The notes under the pieces were generated by a model. That model saw only the letters and a program-made list of their open reading frames with translations. It searched no databases and was not told where the DNA came from. Positions 56,745-64,000 of a stretch of 64,000 nucleotides of DNA are shown in pieces (the first letter of the stretch is position 1; the number at the start of each line of letters is the position of its first letter). Both the position numbers and the translations under genes were made by a program. The DNA is from Roseivivax isoporae LMG 25204 (GTDB lineage: Bacteria; Pseudomonadota; Alphaproteobacteria; Rhodobacterales; Rhodobacteraceae): NCBI RefSeq assembly GCF_000521865.1, contig NZ_JAME01000020.1, positions 27,790 to 91,789 on the forward strand, read 5' to 3'.

Positions 56745-57748
56745 CCGTCGAGACACGGGGCGCGACGCCGGACGGCCGCGCGATCCATGGCGTCACGCTC
56801 GCCAACGGCACGCTGACCGCGGAAATCCTGACCTTCGGTGCGGCACTGCGCGATCTCAGGCTCGCCGGCGTGGCGCACCCGCTGGTGCTGGGCCTCGCCG
56901 ACGCCTCGGATTATGCCGGCGACGGGGCGCCCTACATGGGCGTGATCGTCGGCCGCGTGGCGAACCGGATCGCCGAGGGCCGCGCCGAGATCGCCGGCCG
57001 GACATGCGACTTCGACCGCAACGAGGGCGGACGCACCACGCTGCATGGCGGGTCCGACGGCACCGGGCGCAGGCTCTGGCGGATCGTCGAACAGGGACCG
57101 GGACACGTGGTGCTGGCCGACACCCTGCCCGACGGGCACATGGGCTTTCCCGGCACGCTCGACGTGCAGGTGACCTACAGGCTGGACGGCGCGGCGCTCG
57201 AGATCGAGATCACGGCCGGGACCGATGCGCCGACGCTCTGCAACTTCGCCTCGCACGCCTACTGGAACCTCTCGGGCGCGACGGTGACCGACGACCACCG
57301 CCTGCGGATCGCGGCCGAGACGTACCAGCCGGTAGACGACCACAACATTCCCGACGGACCGCCCGCTTCCGTCGCCGGCACCCGGTTCGACCTGCGCCAG
57401 GCCGGCGCGCTGCCGTCTGACATCGACCACAGCTACTGCCTCGCGGCGGCGCGGCGGGCGGTGACCGACGTGCTGTGGATGCAGGCGGGCGGCGTCGCGA
57501 TGACGCTCTCGACGACCGAGCCCGGCCTCCAGGTCTATGACGGCCGGGCGCTCGAGGTCGCCGAGGGCGCGGGCCTCGACGGGCGCGGCTACGGCGCGCG
57601 CTCGGGCATCGCGATCGAGCCGCAGGCCTGGGTCGACGCGGCGAACGGGCCGATGCGCGCGCAGGTCGACCTCGTTCCGGGCGACACCTACCGGCAGGTG
57701 ACGCGCTTTGCCTTCGCGAGCGCGGACCGGGGGCCCGATCAGGCGTGA
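56741..57748 (+). CDS. galM: Aldose 1-epimerase (mutarotase)
   Basis: It interconverts the alpha and beta anomers of galactose released by the two glycosidases. The 335-residue protein shows GVIVGRVANRIAEGR, TLHGG with the substrate-binding histidine, CNFASHAYWNLSG with the catalytic histidine, and SGIAIEPQAWVDAAN near the end with the catalytic glutamate. The ATGA overlap with the beta-galactosidase marks it as the last gene of the operon. Confidence 0.92.
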   Translation: MTVETRGATPDGRAIHGVTLANGTLTAEILTFGAALRDLRLAGVAHPLVLGLADASDYAGDGAPYMGVIVGRVANRIAEGRAEIAGRTCDFDRNEGGRTTLHGGSDGTGRRLWRIVEQGPGHVVLADTLPDGHMGFPGTLDVQVTYRLDGAALEIEITAGTDAPTLCNFASHAYWNLSGATVTDDHRLRIAAETYQPVDDHNIPDGPPASVAGTRFDLRQAGALPSDIDHSYCLAAARRAVTDVLWMQAGGVAMTLSTTEPGLQVYDGRALEVAEGAGLDGRGYGARSGIAIEPQAWVDAANGPMRAQVDLVPGDTYRQVTRFAFASADRGPDQA

Positions 57749-57803
57749 CAGCGCGGCGGCGCTCTGGCATCACCGGAGCGCCCGCATTCCGGAAGACACC
57801 CGC

Positions 57804-57947
57804 GTGACCAACACCATCGCACTTGTCCTCGGCCTGATGATCGCCGGCGGCATCGCATATGACGCGGTGGCCTTCGACGGCGCGCATCTTCTGTTCCTCG
57901 CGCGCAAGGGCTATGTCCTGATCGACTGGGTCGCGTTCTGGCGGTGA
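57804..57947 (+). CDS. 47-residue single-helix membrane peptide upstream of gap
   Basis: A small protein with a GTG start, one hydrophobic stretch at about residues 3-19 (TIALVLGLMIAGGIAYD) and an aromatic-ending C-terminus LIDWVAFWR. I recognise the shape from other Rhodobacterales, where similar peptides precede glyceraldehyde-3-phosphate dehydrogenase. Its function is unknown. It is short enough to be missed by gene callers. Confidence 0.55.
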   Translation: MTNTIALVLGLMIAGGIAYDAVAFDGAHLLFLARKGYVLIDWVAFWR

Positions 57948-58144
57948 GCCGCCGGCCGCGCCCGGGACTGCCCGCCGGGCACGCCATGGCTTGCCCAGCG
58001 GCACGCCTGCTGCTAGCGCGAGGGCAGCCGTGCGCCCTCGGGCCACGTCGCCTGCCGCCTGCCGGCGGACCGCAATCCGAACCGCCGGCGCGGTGTCCGA
58101 GAGGCCACACGCGCCGGAAGACCTGACCCGGAGGAAAGAACGTC

Positions 58145-59146
58145 ATGACGACCAAGGTTGCCATCAACGGCTTCGGCCGCATCGGCCGCAACGTGCTGCG
58201 CAGCATCATCGAATCCGGCCGCACCGACATCGAGGTGGTCGCGCTGAACGACCTCGGCCCGGTGGAGACCAACGCGCATCTGCTGCGCTACGACAGCGTG
58301 CACGGCCGCTTTCCCGCCGAGGTCAAGACCACCGACGACTCGATCGACGTCGGCCGCGGCCCGATCCGCGTGACCGCGATCCGCGATCCGAAGGAGCTGC
58401 CCTGGTCCGACGTGGACATCGCGCTCGAGTGCACCGGCATCTTCACGAGCCAGGAGAAGGCCGCGTATCACCTCGAGAACGGCTCGAAGCGCGTGCTCGT
58501 CTCCGCGCCCTGCTCGGACGCGCACAAGACCATCGTCTACGGCGTGAACCACGAGAGCCTGACCGCCGAGGACAAGGTCGTGTCGAACGCCTCGTGCACC
58601 ACGAACTGCCTCGCGCCGGTGGCCAAGGTCCTCGACGACGCGATCGGCATCAAGCGCGGCTTCATGACGACGATCCACTCCTATACCGGCGACCAGCCGA
58701 CGCTCGACACGATGCACAAGGATCTCTACCGCGCGCGCGCCGCGGCGCTGTCGATGATCCCGACCTCGACCGGGGCCGCGAAGGCCGTGGGCCTCGTGCT
58801 GCCGGCGCTGAACGGCAAGCTCGACGGCGTGGCGATCCGGGTGCCCACGCCGAACGTCTCGGTCGTGGACTTCACCTTCGAGGCGTCGCGCGACACCACC
58901 GCCGAGGAGATCAACGAGGCGATCCGCGCCGCCGCGTCCGGCCCGCTCAAGGGCATCCTCGCGGTCACCGACGACAAGCTCGTGAGCCAGGACTTCAACC
59001 ACGACGCCCATTCGTCGATCTTTGCCACCGACCAGACCAAGGTCATGGACGGCACCTTCGTCCGCGTGCTGTCGTGGTACGACAACGAGTGGGGCTTCTC
59101 CAACCGGATGTCCGACACCGCGGTCGCCATGGGCAAGCTCGGCTGA
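58145..59146 (+). CDS. gap: Glyceraldehyde-3-phosphate dehydrogenase, type I
   Basis: A glycolytic enzyme that makes 1,3-bisphosphoglycerate. The 333-residue protein has [13 protein letters not shown], the catalytic Cys151 in [13 protein letters not shown], the histidine in [10 protein letters not shown], and a final [19 protein letters not shown] ribosome site is 6 bases before the ATG. A hairpin follows. Confidence 0.95.
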   Translation: MTTKVAINGFGRIGRNVLRSIIESGRTDIEVVALNDLGPVETNAHLLRYDSVHGRFPAEVKTTDDSIDVGRGPIRVTAIRDPKELPWSDVDIALECTGIFTSQEKAAYHLENGSKRVLVSAPCSDAHKTIVYGVNHESLTAEDKVVSNASCTTNCLAPVAKVLDDAIGIKRGFMTTIHSYTGDQPTLDTMHKDLYRARAAALSMIPTSTGAAKAVGLVLPALNGKLDGVAIRVPTPNVSVVDFTFEASRDTTAEEINEAIRAAASGPLKGILAVTDDKLVSQDFNHDAHSSIFATDQTKVMDGTFVRVLSWYDNEWGFSNRMSDTAVAMGKLG

Positions 59147-59180
59147 AAAAACGGGCGCCGCGCCTGTGGCGGGGCGCCCG
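59146..59180. terminator. Hairpin after gap
   Basis: The stop is followed by an A-run and then CGGGCGCC-G-CGCC-TGT-GGCG-G-GGCGCCCG (59152-59180): 8 plus 4 base pairs around a G/G mismatch and a three-base loop. It probably ends transcription of gap. Confidence 0.6.
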
Positions 59181-59311
59181 GACGGCCCGGGAGCGGGGGA
59201 AAGCGCACGGTTTTCCCCTGCCCCGCGACGTGAGAACGTACGTTGACAAGTCCTTGATATTGACTCCGGAAAAGCCTCCGGCACATGCTTCACGAAACCG
59301 GGAGGGATGTG

Positions 59312-59614
59312 ATGGGCGAAAAGACACTGACGCGCATGGACCTGAGCGAAGCGGTGTTCCGCGAGGTCGGCCTGTCGCGCAACGAGAGCGCGGAGCTGGT
59401 CGAGGCGGTGCTGGGGCACATGTCCGATGCGCTGGTCGCGGGACAGCAGGTCAAGATCTCGTCGTTCGGCACGTTCTCCGTGCGCGACAAGGCGGCCCGC
59501 GTCGGGCGCAACCCGAAGACCGGCGAGGAAGTGCCGATCCAGCCGCGCCGCGTGCTGACCTTTCGCCCCTCCCACCTGATGAAAGAGCGCGTCGCCGCCG
59601 GCAACAAGCCCTGA
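59312..59614 (+). CDS. ihfA: Integration host factor alpha subunit
   Basis: A 100-residue DNA-bending protein of the HU/IHF family, acting as a heterodimer with IHF-beta. It contains [25 protein letters not shown], the beta-arm [30 protein letters not shown] and the final helix [15 protein letters not shown] ribosome site precedes the ATG at 59312. A TTGACA hexamer lies at 59243, but no good -10 is found. It is followed 10 bases later by a MerR-type gene, the usual order in this lineage. Confidence 0.95.
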   Translation: MGEKTLTRMDLSEAVFREVGLSRNESAELVEAVLGHMSDALVAGQQVKISSFGTFSVRDKAARVGRNPKTGEEVPIQPRRVLTFRPSHLMKERVAAGNKP

Positions 59615-59624
59615 GGTCGGCCAC

Positions 59625-60524
59625 ATGACCAAATCCCCCGATGCCTTCCGGACCATCAGCGAGGTGGCGGAGTGGCTCGACACCCCCGCCCACGTGCTCC
59701 GGTTCTGGGAAAGCAAGTTCGCGCAGGTGAAGCCAGTCAAGCGCGCCGGGGGACGCCGCTATTACAGGCCCGCGGACATGGAGCTGCTGGGCGGCATCAA
59801 GAAGCTGCTGCACGACGACGGCATGACCATCAAGGGCGTGCAGAAGATCCTGTCGGAGCGCGGGATCAAGGCGGTCGCGGCCCTGTCGCAGCCGGTGGAC
59901 CCGGGCGCAGTCGACACGACGTCCGAGGAGGCGCCGCTGCTCGAGGACGCGGAGCCCGAGGTGCCCGTCACCACGTCCGAGGACGACGTCGCGGACTTTG
60001 CCGCACCTCCCGAGGAGCCGGCCACCGACACGGTCGTGCCGTTCGTGCCGCCGCGCGCCGAGCCGCCGGCGCGCGAGGAGGACGATGTCCTGACCGAAGC
60101 GCCGGTGGCCGAGGACCCGGCCGAGTGGTCCGAGCCGCAGGCCCCCGCGGAACATCGTGCGGACGCGCCGCAGGGACCCGCGGACGTGGGCGGCGACGAC
60201 GAGGCCGCGCCGCGGCCGGTGTCGATGCAGGGCGATCTCTTTGCCGCCGCACCGCAGGGCGGCGATCTGCCGTCCTTCCTCCAGACGCCGTTCTCGGTCC
60301 GGCTGTCGGACGACCGGGCCGCCGGAGAGGCTGAGGACGCGGCCGCGCCGGATGCCGCCGAGGCGGACATGCCGGAAACGGCCGACGCCGTCGCGGGCGA
60401 CGTGGACCCGCCACCGGTGCCGGGCGTCCTGGCGCATCTCGCGCGGATCCGCCGGCTCGACACGCGGCAGGCCGAGGCCATCGCGCCGCTCGCCGCCCGG
60501 CTGCGCGCGCGCGTCGGCGCCTGA
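59625..60524 (+). CDS. MerR family transcriptional regulator with acidic tail
   Basis: A 299-residue protein whose N-terminal 75 residues are a MerR winged helix ([23 protein letters not shown], then [14 protein letters not shown] and [11 protein letters not shown]). The following about 180 residues are low complexity, rich in Ala, Glu, Asp and Pro, and the last 30 form a short helix. Such MerR proteins after ihfA are conserved in alphaproteobacteria. The target genes are unknown. Confidence 0.85.
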   Translation: MTKSPDAFRTISEVAEWLDTPAHVLRFWESKFAQVKPVKRAGGRRYYRPADMELLGGIKKLLHDDGMTIKGVQKILSERGIKAVAALSQPVDPGAVDTTSEEAPLLEDAEPEVPVTTSEDDVADFAAPPEEPATDTVVPFVPPRAEPPAREEDDVLTEAPVAEDPAEWSEPQAPAEHRADAPQGPADVGGDDEAAPRPVSMQGDLFAAAPQGGDLPSFLQTPFSVRLSDDRAAGEAEDAAAPDAAEADMPETADAVAGDVDPPPVPGVLAHLARIRRLDTRQAEAIAPLAARLRARVGA

Positions 60525-60569
60525 GCGCGGCGACGCGGCCGGGGCGATGAAAAATCGTGCCGCAAGGGG

Positions 60570-60597
60570 TTGCTCCCGCCCACAGAAGATGTATCAC
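60570..60597 (+). promoter_or_regulatory. Possible promoter of tRNA-Pro
   Basis: TTGCTC (60570-60575) and TATCAC (60592-60597) with a 16-base spacer sit 15 bases before the tRNA. Match to the consensus is weak; the position is good. Confidence 0.35.
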
Positions 60598-60611
60598 GCA
60601 GACCATCAAGT

Positions 60612-60688
60612 CGGGCTATGGCGCAGCCTGGTAGCGCGTCCGTCTGGGGGACGGAAGGTCGCAGGTTCAAGTCCTGCTAGCCCGACCA
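60612..60688 (+). tRNA. tRNA-Pro (GGG anticodon)
   Basis: A 77-base gene with a 7-base acceptor stem (CGGGCTA / TAGCCCG), D stem GCGC/GCGC, anticodon stem TCCGT/ACGGA, anticodon GGG at 60646-60648, a T arm GCAGG-TTCAAGT-CCTGC, and an encoded CCA end. It reads the proline codons CCC and CCU. Confidence 0.95.
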
Positions 60689-60770
60689 GATCACCTCCCC
60701 GCATCCGAAAGACCTGCGCGGGCCCCGATCTTCGGAGCCTGCGCCGCGACGTGCAGGAGAGAGGCCCGCG

Positions 60771-61850
60771 ATGACCGGCGTCTATGCCAGCCAGCAGATC
60801 GAGGCGCTGTTCGAGCAAGGCGCCATCGCCGCAGACCGGCCGCCCGTGGACGGACAGATCCAGCCTGCAAGCCTCGACCTGCGGCTCGGCACCGTCGCGC
60901 ACCGCGTGCGGGCGTCGTTCCTCGCAGGACAGGGCGTGCCGGTCGCGGACCGGCTCAAGGATTTCGAGATGCACCGGATCGCGCTCGGCCCGGAGGGGGC
61001 CGTGCTCGAGAAGGGGTGCGTCTACCTCGTGCCGCTGATGGAACGGCTGGCGCTGCCCGAGGGCGTGCAGGCCGTCGCCAATGCCAAGAGCTCGACCGGG
61101 CGGCTCGACCTGCTGACGCGCACGATCACCGATGGCGGAACCGAGTTCGACCGCGTGGCCGAGGGCTATGCCGGACCGCTCTACGCCGAGATCTGCCCGC
61201 GCTCGTTCTCGGTCCTGGTGCGGCCGGGCATGCGGCTGAACCAGATCCGGTTCCGCGCGGGTCGCTCGGTCCTCGACGACGGCGAACTGGCAGACCTGCA
61301 CGCCGCCGAGACGCTGGTGACGGGCGGGCCCGCCACGATCCGCGACGGGCTCGGCTTTTCGGTCGACCTGTCGCCGGGGCCGGACGGTATCGTCGGCTAC
61401 CGGGCAAAGCCGCACACGGGCGTCATCGACCTGGACCGGATCGGCCATTACGATCCCTCGGATTTCTGGGAGACGCTCCGCAGCCGCGACGGGCGCATCA
61501 TCCTCGACCCCGATGCCTTCTACATCCTGGTCAGCCGCGAGGCGGTGCACATCCCGCCGCTCTACGCCGCCGAGATGGCGCCCTACCTCGCCATGGTGGG
61601 CGAGTTCCGGGTGCATTACGCGGGCTTCTTCGACCCGGGCTTCGGACATGCGGGCGCGGGCGGGCTCGGGTCGCGGGGGGTGCTCGAGGTGCGCTGCCAC
61701 GAGGCGCCGTTTGTGCTGGAGCACGGGCAGATCGTCGGCCGGCTCGTCTACGAGCGCATGGCCGTGGTGCCCCGACAGGTCTACGGCGCGGGCATCGCAT
61801 CCAACTACCAGGGCCAGGGATTGAAACTCTCGAAGCATTTTCGCGCCTGA
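60771..61850 (+). CDS. 2'-deoxycytidine 5'-triphosphate deaminase, double-length form
   Basis: It deaminates dCTP to dUTP for thymidylate synthesis. The protein has 359 residues, about twice the E. coli Dcd (193). The N-terminal half has QPASLDLRLGTVAHRVR and ANAKSSTGRLDLL, and the C-terminal half repeats the fold with VHYAGFFDPGFG near residue 283 and LEVRCHEAPFVLEHGQIVGRL. The two halves look like a fused pair of Dcd subunits, a form known in alphaproteobacteria. It starts 82 bases after the tRNA. Confidence 0.9.
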   Translation: MTGVYASQQIEALFEQGAIAADRPPVDGQIQPASLDLRLGTVAHRVRASFLAGQGVPVADRLKDFEMHRIALGPEGAVLEKGCVYLVPLMERLALPEGVQAVANAKSSTGRLDLLTRTITDGGTEFDRVAEGYAGPLYAEICPRSFSVLVRPGMRLNQIRFRAGRSVLDDGELADLHAAETLVTGGPATIRDGLGFSVDLSPGPDGIVGYRAKPHTGVIDLDRIGHYDPSDFWETLRSRDGRIILDPDAFYILVSREAVHIPPLYAAEMAPYLAMVGEFRVHYAGFFDPGFGHAGAGGLGSRGVLEVRCHEAPFVLEHGQIVGRLVYERMAVVPRQVYGAGIASNYQGQGLKLSKHFRA

Positions 61851-62026
61851 TTCCGGGACCTTGGCGGGAACCTACGGGCTTTCGCCGAGGGCCGGTCACG
61901 GGTCGGCGCCGGATCGCCGGTTCCCTGAAACACGGCGCCGGGGTGTCGGAACGGGAAAGTCCCGTCGCGGCTTCTTGGATCACGCGGGCGGCCATCGCCC
62001 GATCCAGAGACCAAGGAGCAAGACCC

Positions 62027-62689
62027 ATGAACGTCAAGAAGATCGCCATCGCCTCCGCCCTTCTCGCCAGCGTCGCGGCCGCCCCGGCCATGGCCCAGAT
62101 GACCGCGTCGGCCACGACCGACCTGAACTTCCGCGCGGGGCCCGGCGCGCAATACGCCGTCGAAGGCGTGATCCCCGCCGATGCGCAGGTGGACGTGGCA
62201 GGCTGCCTCGAGGGTGGCGAGTGGTGCGAGGTCACCCATGACGGTGTCACCGGCTGGGCGTACTCGGCCTACCTGACGACGCCGGTCGAGGACGAGCCGG
62301 TCGTGCTCTACCAGGCGCCGCAGACGCTCGAGATCGAGACGGTGACCTACGACGAGGGGAACAAGGCCGTGGGCGGCGCGGCGGGCGCCGGCTGGGGTGC
62401 CGCAGCCGGCGCGCTGCTGGTCGGCGGCCCCGCCGCGGTGGCCGCGGGCGCCATCCTCGGTGCCGCGACCGGCGCCGCGAACACGGTGGACGAGGAGACG
62501 GTGACCTACGTGCGCCAGAACCCGGTCGAGCCCGTCTATCTCGAGGGCGAGGTTGCGGCGGGTGCCGGCATCCCGCAGGACGTCGACGTCTACGAAATCC
62601 CGGACACGCAGTATTCCTACGTGAACGTGAACCAGCAGCCGGTGGTCATCGACAGCGAAACCCGGCGCATCGTGACCGTGGTGCGCTGA
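62027..62689 (+). CDS. Exported SH3 domain and DUF1236 protein
   Basis: A 220-residue secreted protein with a signal peptide (residues 1-23, after AMA), a bacterial SH3_3 domain at about 28-88 (TDLNFRAGPGAQYAVEGVI and GEWCEVTHDGVTGWAY), a glycine-zipper stretch at about 113-150 (GAGWGAAAGALLVGGPAA), and a C-terminal DUF1236-like block (SYVNVNQQPVVIDSETRRIV). It probably associates with the cell envelope, binding peptidoglycan through SH3. Its function is not known. Confidence 0.85.
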   Translation: MNVKKIAIASALLASVAAAPAMAQMTASATTDLNFRAGPGAQYAVEGVIPADAQVDVAGCLEGGEWCEVTHDGVTGWAYSAYLTTPVEDEPVVLYQAPQTLEIETVTYDEGNKAVGGAAGAGWGAAAGALLVGGPAAVAAGAILGAATGAANTVDEETVTYVRQNPVEPVYLEGEVAAGAGIPQDVDVYEIPDTQYSYVNVNQQPVVIDSETRRIVTVVR

Positions 62690-62713
62690 GCGGCACGGAC
62701 CCCGACAGGAAAA

Positions 62714-62745
62714 GGACCCCGGCTTTGGCCGGGGTCCCGTCGTTT
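62714..62745. terminator. Terminator between SH3/DUF1236 and choX
   Basis: A perfect 10-base-pair stem GGACCCCGGC / GCCGGGGTCC (62714-62723 with 62728-62737) with a TTTG loop, an A-run before it and CGTCGTTT after. It lies between convergent genes and can serve both. Confidence 0.75.
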
Positions 62746-62866
62746 CAGGCGATGGCGCAACGCCGTCCATCCGATGCAGCCCGTGGCGACGCCCGGGCGG
62801 GGGACCGCCCGGTGAAGCCATCATGCGGCACGCGGGCATTTCGGGGGTTAACGCAGCGCGCGGTGG

Positions 62867-63784
62867 TCAGAGGCCCAGATGCGCCTTGACCGCGTCGAGG
62901 CCCGGCTCGCCACCCGCGGTGGTCACGCCGTCGAGCCAGGTATCGAGCACGCCCGGGTTCTCCTTGAGCCAGGCGAGCGTCGCCTCGCCCGGATCGGCGC
63001 CCTCGTCGAGGATCTCGCCCATGATACGGTTCTCCATGTCGAGCGAGAAATCCATCTGCGACAGGAGCTTGCCCACGTTCGGGCATTCCTCGGAATAGCC
63101 CTTGCGGGTGACGGTGTGCACCACGCCCTCGCCGCCGAAGAATTCCTCGCCGCCCGGCAGGTACTTCAGGTCGAAATTGGCGTTCATCGGGTGCGGCTCC
63201 CAGCCGAGGAAGACCACGTGCTCCTCGCTCTCGTAAGCGCGGCGCACCTGGCTCAGCATGCCCTGCTCGGAGCTTTCGACCACGTCGAATGCGCCGAGGC
63301 CGTGCGCGTCCTTCTCGGTCAGCGAGACGAGGTAGGCGTTGCCCTCGTTGCCGGGCTCGATGCCGTAGATCTTCTCGTCGAGCGCGTCGGCGAACTCGGC
63401 GATGTCGGCATAGCTCTGCAGGCCCGCGTCCCAGGTATAGGTGGGCACGGCGAGCGTGTACTTGGTGCCCTCGAGGTTCACGTTCACCTGCTCGATCTCG
63501 CCCGATTCGAGGTAGGGCGTGATGGCGCTGGTCTGCGCGGGCATCCAGTTGCCGAGGAACACGTCGACGTCGTCGTTCTCGAGCGAGGCGAAGGTCACGG
63601 GCACCGACAGCACCTTGACGTCGACCTCGTAGCCGAGCCCCTCGAGCACGTGCTGCGCGGTCGCGGTGGTGGTGGTGATGTCGGTCCAGCCCACGTCGGA
63701 CATCGAGACGGTGTCGCAGGCGGCGTGCGCGACACCGGCCAGACCCGCAAGGGCGGTGGTGGTCGCGAGAACGGTACGGATCAT
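62867..63784 (-). CDS. choX: Choline ABC transporter substrate-binding protein
   Basis: A 305-residue periplasmic binding protein with a signal peptide (about residues 1-21). The mature part closely follows ChoX: CDTVSMSDVGWTDITTTTA, VLSVPVTFASLENDDVDVFLGNWMP, YGIEPGNEGNAYL, ESSEQGMLSQV and VFLGWEPHPMNANFDL, with the choline cage aromatics in the D-V-G-W and G-N-W motifs. The permease and ATPase (choW, choV) are not in the window, so they would lie elsewhere, since downstream on the minus strand is the SH3 gene. The ATG at 63784 follows a GGAGGAAG ribosome site. Confidence 0.92.
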   Translation of the reverse strand: MIRTVLATTTALAGLAGVAHAACDTVSMSDVGWTDITTTTATAQHVLEGLGYEVDVKVLSVPVTFASLENDDVDVFLGNWMPAQTSAITPYLESGEIEQVNVNLEGTKYTLAVPTYTWDAGLQSYADIAEFADALDEKIYGIEPGNEGNAYLVSLTEKDAHGLGAFDVVESSEQGMLSQVRRAYESEEHVVFLGWEPHPMNANFDLKYLPGGEEFFGGEGVVHTVTRKGYSEECPNVGKLLSQMDFSLDMENRIMGEILDEGADPGEATLAWLKENPGVLDTWLDGVTTAGGEPGLDAVKAHLGL

Positions 63785-63804
63785 GTCTTCCTCCTTGTTG
63801 GTTG

Positions 63805-63822
63805 ATTGATTGAGCAATCAAT
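63805..63822. promoter_or_regulatory. BetI-like operator before choX
   Basis: The perfect palindrome ATTGATTG-AG-CAATCAAT lies 21 bases upstream of the choX start. It resembles the TTGATTG-NN-CAATCAA motif I recall for the choline-responsive repressor BetI in alphaproteobacteria. Repression of choX relieved by choline is the likely logic. No betI gene is in the window, and the remaining bases to 64000 hold no gene that I can recognise. Confidence 0.65.
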
Positions 63823-64000
63823 GACACGAACCGACCCGCGATAAAAGCCCCCGCCTGCAGCGGGCCTGCCGGCATGCGTATTGCTTCGGCATGGCCCGGG
63901 CACCGGGCGGCGCGGGCGCCCCCGGACGCGAAAAGGCCGCGGCATCCGCCTGACGCATTCCGCGCCGTGGGACACAATCTGACCTGCTCCCTTTGGAGTC

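Noticed and set aside
63823..64000. A gene at the right edge of the window
   Set aside because: No frame shows motifs or a ribosome site; the open frame on the minus strand is a shadow of choX.

Overview
The window looks like chromosome from a Rhodobacterales alphaproteobacterium (Roseobacter/Paracoccus side of the order). The reasons are very high GC, the ihfA-merR-tRNA-Pro order, a cvpA/purF pair, tat genes with a downstream ATPase, a double-length dCTP deaminase, choX-type choline uptake, Entner-Doudoroff genes, and families such as DUF2852 and DUF1236. The genus cannot be read from the sequence. Coding is dense, and no stretch above 300 bases lacks a gene. I see no rRNA, CRISPR array, prophage or insertion sequence.

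Layout. 1-5.5 kb is a surface-glycan type cluster: the tail of a probable sulfotransferase, a long protein pairing a sulfotransferase-like region with a glycosyltransferase, an FkbM methyltransferase, a second glycosyltransferase and a protein of unknown role. 5.5-13.6 kb is housekeeping: pyrC, pyrE, dnaB, alr, two small membrane proteins, a membrane protein and radA. 13.7-18.6 kb holds cvpA and purF, separated by an inverted cyanide-insensitive bd oxidase operon (cydA, cydB, DUF2474 peptide). 18.6-23.1 kb carries DUF2199, PilP-like and SDR proteins, then surE, pcm and an NlpD-like lipoprotein. 23.2-25.6 kb is tatABC plus an ATPase on the minus strand. 25.8-29.4 kb has a WYL regulator with a striking operator array, an orphan ABC ATPase, a PIN protein and an rRNA methyltransferase. 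29.5-33.2 kb has edd and eda, separated by an inverted poly-glycine lipoprotein. 33.2-45.8 kb is mixed: glnE, a YbaK protein, DUF2852 behind twin operators, RDD, bpt, an XRE-cupin regulator, an acyl-CoA ligase, a DsbA-like protein, an MFS exporter, icd, a sensor-like protein and YitT.

45.8-57.7 kb is the most coherent accessory module, a galactoside catabolic locus. An IclR regulator and an ABC ATPase read leftward. A binding protein, two permeases, GH36 alpha-galactosidase, KDGal kinase, KDPGal aldolase, GH42 beta-galactosidase and aldose 1-epimerase read rightward. Imported alpha- or beta-galactosides would be cut inside the cell and the galactose routed through the De Ley-Doudoroff pathway. 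The dehydrogenase, lactonase and dehydratase steps are not in the window. A TTGACA promoter and paired IclR-like sites lie between the two arms.

57.8-64 kb has a 47-aa membrane peptide, gap, ihfA, a MerR regulator, tRNA-Pro(GGG), a dCTP deaminase, an SH3/DUF1236 protein and choX behind a BetI-like palindrome.

No wholly new multi-gene system is evident. The best leads are regulatory DNA (the four-half-site array before the WYL regulator and the twin ATGTGAA-N5-TTCACAT sites before DUF2852), the fused sulfotransferase-like/glycosyltransferase protein, the poly-glycine surface lipoprotein, and a DUF815-like ATPase coupled to tatC. Family calls rest on motif recognition by eye; no database search was run.
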